Shown: positions 19,194-29,381 of the stretch, piece by piece
How positions within the stretch are numbered: the first letter of the stretch is position 1
Layout of the letters: each line of letters opens with the position of its first letter
Origin: Stenotrophomonas maltophilia
Lineage (GTDB): Bacteria > Pseudomonadota > Gammaproteobacteria > Xanthomonadales > Xanthomonadaceae
DNA length: 64,000 nt
Direction: 5' to 3'
NCBI RefSeq assembly: GCF_002138415.1
Contig: NZ_CP015612.1
Location: forward strand, 4,256,001-4,320,000
Notes under the pieces: generated by a model
Told to the model about the DNA's origin: nothing
Seen by the model: only the letters and a program-made list of their open reading frames with translations
Databases searched by the model: none
Translations under genes and position numbers: made by a program

Positions 19194-19579
19194 TCACCGC
19201 GATCCAGATCGGCCTGTCGATCCTGCTGCTGTTCGGCTGCTTCTTCATCCTGGTCGGTGCATTGGGCCTGGTGAAGCTGTCCACGTTCTTCAAACGTCTG
19301 CACGCACCGACCAAGGCCAGCACGCTGGGCGTGGGCTGCGTGCTGGTGTGCTCGGTGTGCTACCACATCTTCCTGGGCCAGGACCCGCAGCCGCGCGAGC
19401 TGCTGATCACCGTGTTCCTGTTCATCACCGCACCGATCAGCGCGCACATGATGGCCAAGGCCGCGCTGTCGCTGCTGATGGAAACCCGCCCCACCCTGCC
19501 GGGTAACGAACGTGCCGCCGAGGAGCAGCTGCCGCCGCCGGAACCGGTGCGGGAAGAAGAGACCACGCAGAACCGGTAG
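19190..19579 (+). CDS. mrpG: Mrp antiporter subunit G
   Basis: 129 residues, three helices, with the MrpG signature FFILVGALGLVKLSTFFKRLHAPTKASTLG and FLFITAPISAHMMAKAA. The C-terminal tail is acidic and proline-rich. It is the last gene of the six-gene operon; a SMAG array follows directly and may protect or end the transcript. Confidence 0.94.
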   Translation: MITAIQIGLSILLLFGCFFILVGALGLVKLSTFFKRLHAPTKASTLGVGCVLVCSVCYHIFLGQDPQPRELLITVFLFITAPISAHMMAKAALSLLMETRPTLPGNERAAEEQLPPPEPVREEETTQNR

Positions 19580-19583
19580 ATCC

Positions 19584-19866
19584 GGTAGCGGCCGACCTTG
19601 GTCGGCGCATTGTTTCCGCGAGTGCCAACCAAGGTTGGCACCCACCAGGTGATCGGTGGTGGGTGCCGACCGTTGGTCGGCACGGAACCAACCGCATCCA
19701 CGCGTGGCGTGGATCTACCGACCGCAATGCCCGGTAGGTGCCGACCTTGGTCGGCGCTTTGTTTCCCGAGTGCCAACCAAGGTTGGCACCCACCGGGTGA
19801 TCTGTGGTGGGTGCCGACCGTTGGGCGGCACGAAATCAACCGCATCCACGCATGGCGTGGATCTAC
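19584..19866. repeat. Tandem SMAG/REP array (two ~149-bp units)
   Basis: The gap between mrpG and the CaCA exchanger consists of REP palindromes. Each unit starts with GGTAG and carries four palindromes in order: GCCGACCTTGGTCGGC, TGCCAACCAAGGTTGGCA, TGCCGACCG..GGCGGCA-like, and ATCCACGC..GCGTGGAT ending in CTAC. The units begin near 19584 and 19733 and differ at few positions, showing a recent tandem duplication of a REP cluster. Confidence 0.9.
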
Positions 19867-20828
19867 AACGCCGGGGCACCCACCAAGAGCAGCTCCAGCA
19901 CGAACCAGCCGACGAACGCGACCAGCAGGATCACGCCTTCGCCGCGGCTGATCTTCAGGTCGCCACGCAGCATCGGGTACAGCACCAGCGCGAAGGCCAG
20001 CAGCGCGGGCAGTTCCAGACGCACGAACGAGGCAGGCAGCGCCAGCGGCTGCAGTACGGCCATCGCACCGATCACCAGCAGCAGGTTGACCACGCTGGAA
20101 CCCAGTACGTGGCCCAGCACCATGTCGCCATGACCACGGCGTGCGGCAGCAATCGCGGTGGTCACCTCCGGCAGCGCAGTACCGATCGCCACCGGCAGCA
20201 GGCCGACCAGCAGCGGCGTCCAACCCAGGGCTGCGCCGAAGTCCGCCGCGGCGCCCACCACCAGGCGTGCGCCCCAGTACAGGGCCAGCGCCGCGATCAG
20301 CACCCGCAACACGTTCAACGGCAGGCTGGTGCGGCTCAACGCGGATTCGGCGATGGCCGCCTGCACCTCCGCACTCTCGCTGCGACCACGGCGCAGCAGC
20401 AGCACCTGCACCACGATGAAGCCGGCCAGCAGTACGCCGCCCTCCCAGCGGGCCAGGCCGCCATCAAGACCGAACAGGATCAGCAGCACGCCGGCCGCCA
20501 GCAGCGACCACCACAGCACCGTCTGCAGGCGCGCGCGCAACAGCAGGGGCGCGGCAATCGCCGCCACCGCCAGGGTCAAGCCCAGGTTGACGATGCTGCT
20601 GCCGACGGCATTGCCCAGTGCCAGCTCCGGTTGACCGACCGCCAGCGCGCGCGCGTTGACCGCCAGTTCCGGCAGCGAAGTGGTCACGCCGAGCAGCAAC
20701 AGGCCCGCAGTGAACGGACTGGCCCCGAAGCGCTGGGCCAGGCCGGACACGGCCTTGACGATGGAGTCCCCGCCCAGCGCCAGCAGCAGCAGGCCGAGCA
20801 GGAACCAGGCAATGGCAATGGCGATCAT
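19863..20828 (-). CDS. CaCA-family calcium/sodium antiporter (YrbG-like)
   Basis: 321 residues, about 10 helices in two inverted halves. The alpha repeats are visible: GVTTSLPELAVNARALAVGQPELALGNAVGSSIVN in the first half and GTALPEVTTAIAAARRGHGDMVLGHVLGSSVVN in the second, each with the ion-binding acidic residue. This is the inner-membrane Na+/Ca2+ exchanger type; the true ion is not defined for most bacterial members. Its stop lies inside the last REP of the array. Confidence 0.92.
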   Translation of the reverse strand: MIAIAIAWFLLGLLLLALGGDSIVKAVSGLAQRFGASPFTAGLLLLGVTTSLPELAVNARALAVGQPELALGNAVGSSIVNLGLTLAVAAIAAPLLLRARLQTVLWWSLLAAGVLLILFGLDGGLARWEGGVLLAGFIVVQVLLLRRGRSESAEVQAAIAESALSRTSLPLNVLRVLIAALALYWGARLVVGAAADFGAALGWTPLLVGLLPVAIGTALPEVTTAIAAARRGHGDMVLGHVLGSSVVNLLLVIGAMAVLQPLALPASFVRLELPALLAFALVLYPMLRGDLKISRGEGVILLVAFVGWFVLELLLVGAPAL

Positions 20829-20901
20829 CGAGCACTCCCCCAGCGGTCGTGGCGCGATTCTACGCTGGCCCCGCGCGCATGGCTGGGCCGTGGATCAAGG
20901 A

Positions 20902-21555
20902 TCAGCCACAGCCTTCCACATAATCGACCTGCGGGGTCTGTCCAACCCGCCAGGCACCCACCCGGCCATCGGCACCGAGTGCGAAGTCGATCACCGCCCC
21001 GCCCTCCTGCGCCGGGCGAACACGCAGGTGCTGGGCCTTCTCGTCGTACTTGTCAGGGCCGACGTCACCGCGCTCGGGATACAGCACCTGCAGCTCGCCC
21101 AGGGTCATGCCGACCTTGCCGCCGCCCGGCGCGGTGATGGCAGCGCTGCGCACGTCGTAGCGCACCAGCTTGCGGCCTTCGATCATCAAGCGCGGGTCTT
21201 CGGCATCCTGCGGGCGCAGAAAGTAGCAGCCGTCATTGCTGTCGTCGGCCGGCAGCGGCTTGCCGCTGGCGTCGGTGCCCAGCCCCTGCAGCGGCGTGCC
21301 AAAACCACTGCGGACTTCGGCGATGCCGGCGCCCAGCGTCGCGCCGGCGAAGCCGTCCAGGCGCGCGGGACTGTCTTCGCGGCGGTCATTGGCTGGACGG
21401 GCTGCCAGATCAGGATCCGTCGACAGCGCGGGTCCGGTCGCCGAAGCGGTTTCGGCCGGGGTGTCGCTGCCACTGCCGGCTGCCCCCTGTTTGTCATGGC
21501 CGCCGCAGGCGGTGAGCGAAAGCAGCAACAGACCAGCAATCGGGAGGTGCTTCAT
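20902..21555 (-). CDS. Lipoprotein of unknown function
   Basis: 217 residues. The N-terminus MKHLPIAGLLLLSLTACGGHD has a clear lipobox (LTAC), followed by a low-complexity Gly/Ser/Ala linker to about residue 60. The globular part contains FAGATLGAGIAEVRSGFGTPL, GCYFLRPQDAEDPRLMIEGRKLVRYDVR and GVGMTLGELQVLYPE-like VGMTLGELQVLYPER, a pattern suggesting two small repeated modules. I do not recognise the family. It is divergent from the next gene. Confidence 0.75.
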   Translation of the reverse strand: MKHLPIAGLLLLSLTACGGHDKQGAAGSGSDTPAETASATGPALSTDPDLAARPANDRREDSPARLDGFAGATLGAGIAEVRSGFGTPLQGLGTDASGKPLPADDSNDGCYFLRPQDAEDPRLMIEGRKLVRYDVRSAAITAPGGGKVGMTLGELQVLYPERGDVGPDKYDEKAQHLRVRPAQEGGAVIDFALGADGRVGAWRVGQTPQVDYVEGCG

Positions 21556-21680
21556 CGGTGCGGTTCCCTGGCACGAAGGTAGCTGCACGCTAGCGCAGCG
21601 CGCGTGCAGGCGCTGCATTGTCATCGCGGTTTCATCGCCTTCGTTCAGGCTCGGCGTGCACCGACTTGGCTGTCCCTTCC

Positions 21681-22226
21681 ATGCAACCGCGCAAGACCGA
21701 TCTCGCCCGAACCGCGCTGCAGGCCCACCGCGCGCCGCTGGACATGCGCCAGCGCCGGCTGCTGATCCTGTGCGACGGCCAGCGCAGCATCGCCGAACTG
21801 ACCGGCCTGCTCGGTCCGGAGGCGCCGGCGATGGTCATCCAGCTGGTGCAGGCGGGGTATCTGAGCACTGGCCTGGCCACGGCGACGCCCACGCCCTCCT
21901 CCAGCGCTGTCATCGTTCCCGAACCGGTGGCTGCAGCACCGGCACGCGCTGCAGCGCCTGCCATACAGGTCGAACGCCGCCGCTCGCTGGTGGCCGCGCG
22001 TATCTATGTGCTGGGCATCCTGGAGATGCAGCGCCACCCGCAGGCGGCAGCACTGTTCCGCGACCTGCAGCAGGCGCGTGCGGAAGACGAGGTGCTGCAG
22101 CGGCTGCAATCGGCGATGCAGATGCTGCCCGGGCTGACCTCGGACGGCTATTGCCAGCGCGTACGCCAGCGTCTGCTGGAAGCGCTGCCGCTGGAGCATT
22201 GCGACGCGTTCGCCGAAGTGGCGTAA
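21681..22226 (+). CDS. Unknown protein, conserved-looking
   Basis: 181 residues. The N-terminus (ALQAHRAPLDMRQRRLLILCDGQRSIAELTGLLGPEAPAMVIQLVQAGYL) looks like a small winged-helix module that senses or scores a threshold. A Pro/Ala linker at about residues 65-90 leads to a helical C-terminal half. I do not recognise a named family and give no function. The start at 21681 is chosen as the first ATG beyond the divergent lipoprotein promoter; the ribosome site is weak and 21618 is an alternative. Confidence 0.65.
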   Translation: MQPRKTDLARTALQAHRAPLDMRQRRLLILCDGQRSIAELTGLLGPEAPAMVIQLVQAGYLSTGLATATPTPSSSAVIVPEPVAAAPARAAAPAIQVERRRSLVAARIYVLGILEMQRHPQAAALFRDLQQARAEDEVLQRLQSAMQMLPGLTSDGYCQRVRQRLLEALPLEHCDAFAEVA

Positions 22227-22244
22227 GCGCAGGTTACGGCGGGA

Positions 22245-22434
22245 ATCATCCACGCATGGCGTGGATCTACGGCTCCACATCCCGAGATCCCTCCGGTAGA
22301 TCCACGCCATGCGTGGATGCGGTCAGGCTCCGTGCCGACCAAGGTCGGCACCCACCAAGAGCGGCAACCGGTAGATCCACGCCATGCGTGGATGCGATCA
22401 GGATCCGTGCCGACCAAGGTCGGCACCTACCACG
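22245..22434. repeat. SMAG/REP cluster between convergent genes
   Basis: Five palindromes between the preceding gene and hmgA: three ATCCACGC(C)ATGCGTGGAT hairpins and two GTGCCGACCAAGGTCGGCAC hairpins, arranged as a repeated pair (about 22296-22358 and 22371-22434). Confidence 0.9.
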
Positions 22435-23742
22435 CTAGCGGGACGACCGGAAGTTGTTGCGCAGGCCGTTCCAACACTGCTGGTAATCGCCCTGGCGGTG
22501 GGCGGCGGCCAGCGCCTGCGCGGTCGGGCGTATCACCGCGCGGGTTTCGAACATGAAGGCCATCGTGTCCTTGATCACGTCGGCCTTGGACAGGTCCGCA
22601 TTGGAGGCCTTGTCGAAGGTCGGCGCGTCCGGGCCGTGACCGCTCATGCAGTTGTGCAGCGACGCGCCACCCGGCACGAAGCCTTCGGCCTTGGCATCGT
22701 AGGCGCCATGCACCAGGCCCATGAACTCGCTGGCGATGTTGCGGTGGAACCACGGCGGGCGGAACGTGTTCTGCGCCACCAGCCAGCGCGGCGGGAAGAT
22801 CGCGAAGTCCATGTTGCTGGTGCCGGGCGTGTCGCTGGGCGAATGCAGCACCAGGAAGATCGACGGGTCCGGATGGTCGTAGCTGATCGAACCGATGGTG
22901 TTGAAGCGGCGCAGGTCGTAGCGGTACGGCGCGTAATTGCCGTGCCAGGCCACCACGTCCAGCGGCGAATGGTCGATCGGCGCACGCCACAGGCGGCCCT
23001 CGAACTTGGCAATCAGTTCGAAATCACCGTCGACATCCTCGAACGCCGCATGCGGGGTCTCGAAGTCGCGCGGGTTGGCCAGGCCGTTGGAACCGATCGG
23101 GCCGAGGTCGGGCAGCTTCAACAGCGCACCGTAGTTCTCGCAGATGTAGCCGCGGCTCGGGCCATCGGGAAGTTCAACGCGGAAGCGCACGCCACGCGGG
23201 ATCACCGCGATCTGCTGCGGCTCGATCTCGATCACGCCCAGCTCGGTCAGCAGGCGCAGCGCGCCCAACTGCGGCACGATCAGCAGTTCACCGTCGGCGT
23301 CGTAGAAGTAGCGGCCGACCATGTCGCGGTTGGCAGCGTAAAGGTGGATGCCCACGCCGGCATGCGCGTCGGGCGAACCGTTGCCGCCCATCGTGTACAG
23401 GCCTTCGACAAAGTCGGTCGGCAGTTCCGGCAGCGGCAGCGGGCTCCAGCGCAGCTGGTTCGGCGAGGCCGGCTGTGCGCCGAAATCACACTGCAACTGC
23501 GACTGCGCGAACGGGGTGAACTCGCCATGGGTCACCGCCGGGCGGATCCGGTACAGCCAGCTGCGGCGATTGCTGCCACGCGGCGCGGTGAAGGCGGTGC
23601 CGGTCAATTGTTCGGCGTATAGGCCGTGGGCCACCTTCTGCGGCGAGTTCTGCCCGACCGGCAGCGCGCCGGCAACGGCCTCGGTGGCGAATTCGTTGCC
23701 GAAACCGGACTGGTAGCCGCGGGCGGTGATGGCGGTGGACAT
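22435..23742 (-). CDS. hmgA: Homogentisate 1,2-dioxygenase
   Basis: 435 residues, full length. It opens the homogentisate ring to maleylacetoacetate in tyrosine/phenylalanine breakdown. The sequence has the family's start ([25 protein letters not shown]), and the iron-ligand region [23 protein letters not shown] and [13 protein letters not shown]. It follows hpd, with a REP in the 85-base gap. The later steps (maleylacetoacetate isomerase, fumarylacetoacetase) are not in the window. Confidence 0.97.
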   Translation of the reverse strand: MSTAITARGYQSGFGNEFATEAVAGALPVGQNSPQKVAHGLYAEQLTGTAFTAPRGSNRRSWLYRIRPAVTHGEFTPFAQSQLQCDFGAQPASPNQLRWSPLPLPELPTDFVEGLYTMGGNGSPDAHAGVGIHLYAANRDMVGRYFYDADGELLIVPQLGALRLLTELGVIEIEPQQIAVIPRGVRFRVELPDGPSRGYICENYGALLKLPDLGPIGSNGLANPRDFETPHAAFEDVDGDFELIAKFEGRLWRAPIDHSPLDVVAWHGNYAPYRYDLRRFNTIGSISYDHPDPSIFLVLHSPSDTPGTSNMDFAIFPPRWLVAQNTFRPPWFHRNIASEFMGLVHGAYDAKAEGFVPGGASLHNCMSGHGPDAPTFDKASNADLSKADVIKDTMAFMFETRAVIRPTAQALAAAHRQGDYQQCWNGLRNNFRSSR

Positions 23743-23757
23743 GGAAACTCCAGAGAT

Positions 23758-23781
23758 TGCCGGCCAGCGGCCGGCACTACC
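23758..23781. repeat. SMAG-type REP between hpd and hmgA
   Basis: Palindrome GCCGGCCAGCGGCCGGC followed by ACTAC, then a second hairpin AGGCAATGTCGGC / GCCGACATTGCCT at about 23791-23819 that could be a weak intra-operon processing or attenuation structure. Confidence 0.8.
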
Positions 23782-23827
23782 ATTTGGACAGGCAATGTCG
23801 GCGGGAGGCCGACATTGCCTGCAGACG

Positions 23828-24940
23828 TTACAGCACGCCGCGGCGGATCTGGTCGCGCTCGATGCTTTCGAACAGCGCGGTGAAGTTGCCTTCGCCGAAG
23901 CCTTCGTTGCCCTTGCGCTGGATGATCTCGAAGAAGATCGGGCCGATGCAGTTCTGGGTGAAGATCTGCAGCAGCTTGCGCTGGTGGGTTTCCGGATCGG
24001 CGTCGATCAGGATCTTGTTCTTGGCCAGGCGCGCCACGTCTTCACCGTGGTTCGGCACGCGCTGGTCGATCACGTCGAAGTAGGTTTCCGGCGTGTCGAG
24101 GAAGTCCACGCCCTGCGCGCGCATCGCTTCGACGGTCTCGTAGATGTTCTCGGTAAAGCAGGCGATGTGCTGGATGCCCTCGCCCTTGTACGCGTCCAGG
24201 TACTCGTTGATCTGGCTCTTCGGGTCGGACGATTCGTTCAGCGGAATGCGCACGATGCCGTCCGGTGCGGTCATCGCCTTGGACACCAGGCCGGTCTTCA
24301 GGCCCTTGATGTCGAAGTAGCGGATCTCGCGGAAGTTGAACAGACGCTCGTAGTAGTCCGACCACTGCTGCATGTTGCCGAAGTACAGGTTGTGGGTCAG
24401 GTGGTCGATGAAGGTCAGGCCGAAGCCCACCGGGTGCAGGTCGGCGCCGGCGATCGGCTCGTAGTCGCCGTCATAGATGCTGCCGGCGCTGCCGTAGCGA
24501 TCGACCAGGTACAGCATGCAGTCGCCGATGCCCTTGATGACCGGCGCGCTGACCGCCTTGCTGTCCGGCTTGAAGACGATGGCTTCGGCGCCGTTGCCCA
24601 GCGCGGTCTGGTAGACCTCCGCGCCCGGCTTCTTGAAGCGGATGGCAAAGCCGCAGGCGCACGGGCCATGCTTTTCGGCGAAGTCCGAGGCGAACGAATC
24701 CGGGTCTTCATTGACCAGGAAGTTGACGTCGCCCTGGCGATAGACGGTAATCGGACGCTGCTTGTGCTTGAGCACCGCGCTGAAGCCCATCTTCCGGAAG
24801 TACTCGTGCAGCTCCTGGCCACGGCCGGCCGGGGCGGCGAATTCGACGAACTCGAAGCCGTCGATGCCCATCGGGTTCTCGAAGGTGGTGACCTGCATGC
24901 CGGGGTTGGGATGCGAGGCGGTCGGGACTGCGGTATTCAT
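23828..24940 (-). CDS. hpd: 4-Hydroxyphenylpyruvate dioxygenase
   Basis: 370 residues. It converts 4-hydroxyphenylpyruvate to homogentisate with Fe(II). Both VOC-like halves are present. Key regions are [17 protein letters not shown] (metal His), [12 protein letters not shown] (metal His) and [19 protein letters not shown] (metal Glu and C-terminal helix signature). It is the first gene of a leftward hpd-hmgA unit, divergent from a MarR-type gene that probably controls it. Confidence 0.97.
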   Translation of the reverse strand: MNTAVPTASHPNPGMQVTTFENPMGIDGFEFVEFAAPAGRGQELHEYFRKMGFSAVLKHKQRPITVYRQGDVNFLVNEDPDSFASDFAEKHGPCACGFAIRFKKPGAEVYQTALGNGAEAIVFKPDSKAVSAPVIKGIGDCMLYLVDRYGSAGSIYDGDYEPIAGADLHPVGFGLTFIDHLTHNLYFGNMQQWSDYYERLFNFREIRYFDIKGLKTGLVSKAMTAPDGIVRIPLNESSDPKSQINEYLDAYKGEGIQHIACFTENIYETVEAMRAQGVDFLDTPETYFDVIDQRVPNHGEDVARLAKNKILIDADPETHQRKLLQIFTQNCIGPIFFEIIQRKGNEGFGEGNFTALFESIERDQIRRGVL

Positions 24941-25033
24941 GGCGTGGCTCCGAATCGGTACCGCATCGGTACAAACCAGGTGCGGGCAGGTAGGGACCCG
25001 GCGAGAATGCAGGGTCTGGACCTACCCCTTATA

Positions 25034-25047
25034 GTTACACTTGAAAC
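25034..25047. promoter_or_regulatory. Candidate MarR-type operator in the hpd/marR intergenic region
   Basis: GTTACACTTGAAAC reads as the partly symmetric GTTnCAnnTGnAAC (10 of 14 positions palindromic). It lies 23 bases before the MarR gene start and about 94 from hpd. MarR dimers bind sites of this size and usually sit in such divergent gaps. A direct repeat ATCGGTAC (about 24953 and 24965) nearer hpd may belong to the hpd promoter. Confidence 0.5.
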
Positions 25048-25069
25048 CACCAGCAAGGTGCACCGCAAC

Positions 25070-25564
25070 ATGAGCCCCGCCGATCCCGTTTCGACCCGCC
25101 TGCGTTCCTCGCACGTCCTGCTCGACCTGGAACAGTTCCTGCCGTACCGGCTGAGCGTGCTGTCCAACCGGGTCAGCGGCAACATCGCCAAGCTCTACGG
25201 CGATCGTTACGGTCTGGCGATCCCCGAGTGGCGGGTTATCACCATCCTGGCGCTGTACCCGGGCTCCTCGGCCAGCGAGGTCTCCGACCGCACGGCGATG
25301 GACAAGGTGGCGGTCAGCCGTGCCGTGGCCCGCCTGCTGGAGCGCGGCTTCATCAAGCGCGAGACCCACGGCGACGACCGCCGTCGCTCGGTGCTGGCGC
25401 TGTCGGCAGCCGGCTTCGAGGTGTACGAGACCATCGCGCCGATGGTGATCGAGATCACCCGCAAGCTGATGTCGGTGCTGAGCGACGAGGAAGAGCAGGT
25501 GCTGGAGAAGCTGATCCTGCGCCTGGCCGGCGAAGGCCTGGAGCGGATGGGCGAAGGGGTCTGA
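25070..25564 (+). CDS. MarR-family transcriptional regulator, probable control of hpd-hmgA
   Basis: 164 residues. Winged helix-turn-helix domain: LYGDRYGLAIPEWRVITILALYPGSSASEVSDRTAMDKVAVSRAVARLLERGFIKRETHGDDRRRSVLALSAAG, the last part being the MarR wing (DDRR). It is divergent from hpd with a palindrome between them. Regulators in this position (HpdR type) respond to aromatic intermediates. The start ATG at 25070 is preceded by AAGGTG; a large upstream open frame is antisense to hpd and not real. Confidence 0.9.
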   Translation: MSPADPVSTRLRSSHVLLDLEQFLPYRLSVLSNRVSGNIAKLYGDRYGLAIPEWRVITILALYPGSSASEVSDRTAMDKVAVSRAVARLLERGFIKRETHGDDRRRSVLALSAAGFEVYETIAPMVIEITRKLMSVLSDEEEQVLEKLILRLAGEGLERMGEGV

Positions 25565-25565
25565 A

Positions 25566-25646
25566 AGAAAAAGGGGACGGAGGGGATTAAGTCGCAATCA
25601 GCACATGTGTGCCTGATACGACTTAATCCCCTCCGTCCCTTTTTTC
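25566..25646. terminator. Bidirectional terminator-like palindromic element
   Basis: AAAAAGGGGACGGAGGGGAT followed by TAAGTCG and, after a 24-base centre, CGACTTAATCCCCTCCGTCCCTTTTTT. The long perfect stem with an A-run on one side and a T-run on the other lies exactly between convergent genes (marR and the 25645 gene). It is the fuller copy of the element at 10549-10599, so it is a dispersed repeat used as a terminator. Confidence 0.8.
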
Positions 25647-26784
25647 AGCTCAGGTGCTTGCGCCGCGCGTGGATCCACGGCACCGCCAGTGCGGCAATGG
25701 CACCGCCGGCGAAGCCGAGCGAGGCGGCAACCGTGGCCGCTTCGACTGCACCCGGCAACGCCAGTGCGGCAGCTACGAGCAGCAGCGACGGCAGGCCGAC
25801 GAAGGTGCCCAGGAAGAAGTGCCAACGCGGTGACCAGGTGTTGAGCTGCAGCAGGCTGACCGGCTGCCAGGCTTCGGATACGGCATCTTCGGCGATCTTC
25901 GCCACGGCCTTGCCCAGATCTACTTCCGGCACCGCGCGCCCCTGCCGTGCGGTGGCCAGCAGCTCAGCCACGGCCTCCACCGGCGGGAAACTGGACGGCC
26001 ACGCGACGGGGGCCGGCACGCCGTAGGCAGTCAGCACCGGCACGCTCAGCCACGGCGCTACCAACGGACGCATGCGGCGGCGACCGTGCACGCACCAGAT
26101 CTGCGGCTGGCCGTGCGCGGTGACGCTGTACAGCGCCAGTTCGTTGGCCGGTGGATAGCCGAGCATGGTGACCCGCGCGGCCAGGCTGTCCTGGCCCATC
26201 GCGCGCAGAAAGCCCGGGCGGCTGCGCCCTTCCTGCATCCACGCCAGGCCGAGTGCCCCCACCAGATAGGCCTCGGCCACGTCCTTGCTGCCCGCGGTGG
26301 CGCGTTCGTCGCTGGCCAGGTACCACGCCAGCGATTTCGGTTCGGCCACGTCGTCCAGGCCCCAGCGGCTGTCATCACCGAGCACGTGGCGCACTGGCAG
26401 ACGCGCCGGTGCGGTCTCACCGCGCTCGCCTGGCTGCAGGAACGGCAGCACGCCCTGGATGAAGGTGGACAGTTCGATCGCGCGCACGCCATGGCCCTGC
26501 CATTCCGGCGGCAGCAACCCGGCCAGCTGGCCGTCGGCGGCCAGTGCATCGAGCCGCGATTTCTGCTCGACCAGTTTCTGCACCGCACCCTTCAGCACCA
26601 CATTATCGGGCAGCGCGATCTGCGGCAGGCGGTGGCGCGGCGGCGCCAGTTCAACACTGTCCTCGCCGGTACTAGCGTCATCCAGCAGCGCCTCCTGCGG
26701 CGGCAGGGTCACGCCCTCGCCTGCCCCAGCCTCGGCCAGGTCGCTGGCAGGTTCGGGCAGTCGTTCGGCGTGGTCGCTGTGCAT
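25645..26784 (-). CDS. Unknown protein with C-terminal membrane segments
   Basis: 379 residues. The N-terminal 40 residues are acidic and disordered. A soluble domain follows with DALAADGQLAGLLPPEWQGHGVRAIELSTFIQGVLPFL, KDVAEAYLVGALGLAWMQEGRS and ALYSVTAHGQPQIWCVHGRRRMRPLVAPWL. The C-terminus has two hydrophobic segments (FLGTFVGLPSLLLVAAALALP and ATVAASLGFAGGAIAALAVPW). I do not recognise the family. The start at 26784 is favoured by GGA six bases before it; ATGs at 26805 and 26904 are in frame. Confidence 0.7.
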   Translation of the reverse strand: MHSDHAERLPEPASDLAEAGAGEGVTLPPQEALLDDASTGEDSVELAPPRHRLPQIALPDNVVLKGAVQKLVEQKSRLDALAADGQLAGLLPPEWQGHGVRAIELSTFIQGVLPFLQPGERGETAPARLPVRHVLGDDSRWGLDDVAEPKSLAWYLASDERATAGSKDVAEAYLVGALGLAWMQEGRSRPGFLRAMGQDSLAARVTMLGYPPANELALYSVTAHGQPQIWCVHGRRRMRPLVAPWLSVPVLTAYGVPAPVAWPSSFPPVEAVAELLATARQGRAVPEVDLGKAVAKIAEDAVSEAWQPVSLLQLNTWSPRWHFFLGTFVGLPSLLLVAAALALPGAVEAATVAASLGFAGGAIAALAVPWIHARRKHLS

Positions 26785-26892
26785 GGGCATTCCGGTAGGT
26801 TGCATCGACGGGGCGTCGACTGAGGTCCTTGCCGGTAACGGCGTACGTGCGGTGAAGTTGAGACGCCGATTCGAAGAGTGTGACGGCGCGCG

Positions 26893-27076
26893 CAGTAGAG
26901 CCACGCCATGCGTGGATGTGCCTCAGTGCCGACCAACGGTCGGCACCCACCAGAGCATTCCGACCAACGGTCGGCACCCACCAGAGCATTCCGACCAGCG
27001 GTCGACACCCACTAGAGCATGCTGACCAGCGGTCGGCACCCACCCGAGCATGCCGGCCAGCGGCCGGCACTACCCC
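26893..27076. repeat. SMAG/REP tandem cluster
   Basis: An AGTAGAGCCACGCCATGCGTGGAT-type hairpin (first 20 bases shared with other copies) is followed by four hairpins spaced about 36 bases apart with stems of the CCGACCA / TGGTCGG type and a fifth GCCGGCCAGCGGCCGGC. The units drift in sequence, suggesting an older tandem expansion. Confidence 0.9.
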
Positions 27077-27681
27077 TATTCCGGTTTGTCAGGTGCCCAT
27101 TGTTTCAGGAAGGCGCTCACCCGGGCCGGCTGGAAGGCTTGGCCCCTGCGCAGCTCACCGGTGGCCTGCGATACCAGCAGTCCGCCATCGGCATCGAGCA
27201 CCAGCAGGTACGGGTAGTCGCGTTGCATCATCGGGAACTGCGCGAAGAAAGCCGCGTTGGGCTGTTCGTCGCTGGCGTTGACCTTCACCCACACGTAGTG
27301 GGCATCGCGGAAGCGGCGCAGATCACCGTTACCTTCCACCAGCTCGTCCAGCGTCTGGCAGCGATCGCAGGCGGCGTTGCCGACCTCGAGCAGGATGCGC
27401 TTCTTGCCGCGCTGGGCTTCCACCTTGGCGGTGGCCAGATCGTCGGCGGGGTCGCGGGCCGGGTCGAACTGCGCACCGAGCCCGGCGATGGCGGCGATGT
27501 CTGCCGCCACCGGGGTGTTGCCCGAGGCCACCGGTTCGCTGGGGTCAGCGACCGGTGGCTCGGTGGGTCGGGTATCCAGGGGCTGCGTGGGCTCGGCGGT
27601 GGCAGGCGGTTGCGGTTGGGAACAGGCGCCGATCAGCGCCGCACAGACCACCACTGCCGCAGTACCGAGCTTGCTACGCAT
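27076..27681 (-). CDS. Thioredoxin-fold lipoprotein
   Basis: 201 residues. The lipobox is LIGAC after an N-terminal hydrophobic stretch, then a Pro/Thr-rich linker to about residue 55. The thioredoxin-like domain has KKRILLEVGNAACDRCQTLDELV with a CDRC redox motif, YVWVKVNASDEQPN and PYLLVLDADGGLL. It should act in the periplasm as a thiol-disulphide protein; its partner is unknown. It is 19 bases downstream of the peptide transporter gene. Confidence 0.85.
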   Translation of the reverse strand: MRSKLGTAAVVVCAALIGACSQPQPPATAEPTQPLDTRPTEPPVADPSEPVASGNTPVAADIAAIAGLGAQFDPARDPADDLATAKVEAQRGKKRILLEVGNAACDRCQTLDELVEGNGDLRRFRDAHYVWVKVNASDEQPNAAFFAQFPMMQRDYPYLLVLDADGGLLVSQATGELRRGQAFQPARVSAFLKQWAPDKPE

Positions 27682-27700
27682 GCCTTCTACCCTCTCATCA

Positions 27701-29200
<1,500 letters not shown>

Positions 29201-29381
29201 GCGGATTTCCTGGTTCGGTGGATGACGAGCACGTCCGATGTGCAGTTGGAGCAACGCGCGAGGATCACCGACTTCTGGCGTTCACGTCAAATACACGCCG
29301 TTTGAGGCAGGTCACGGCCTGCTCGCTGAACTTGCATCTGAAACGATCCAGCCAATCGCCGGGGCCCAAGCTGAATGGGGA

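Noticed and set aside
23726..25069. Long in-frame extension upstream of the MarR gene
   Set aside because: It is antisense to hpd and has shadow-like composition; MarR homology begins only after 25070.
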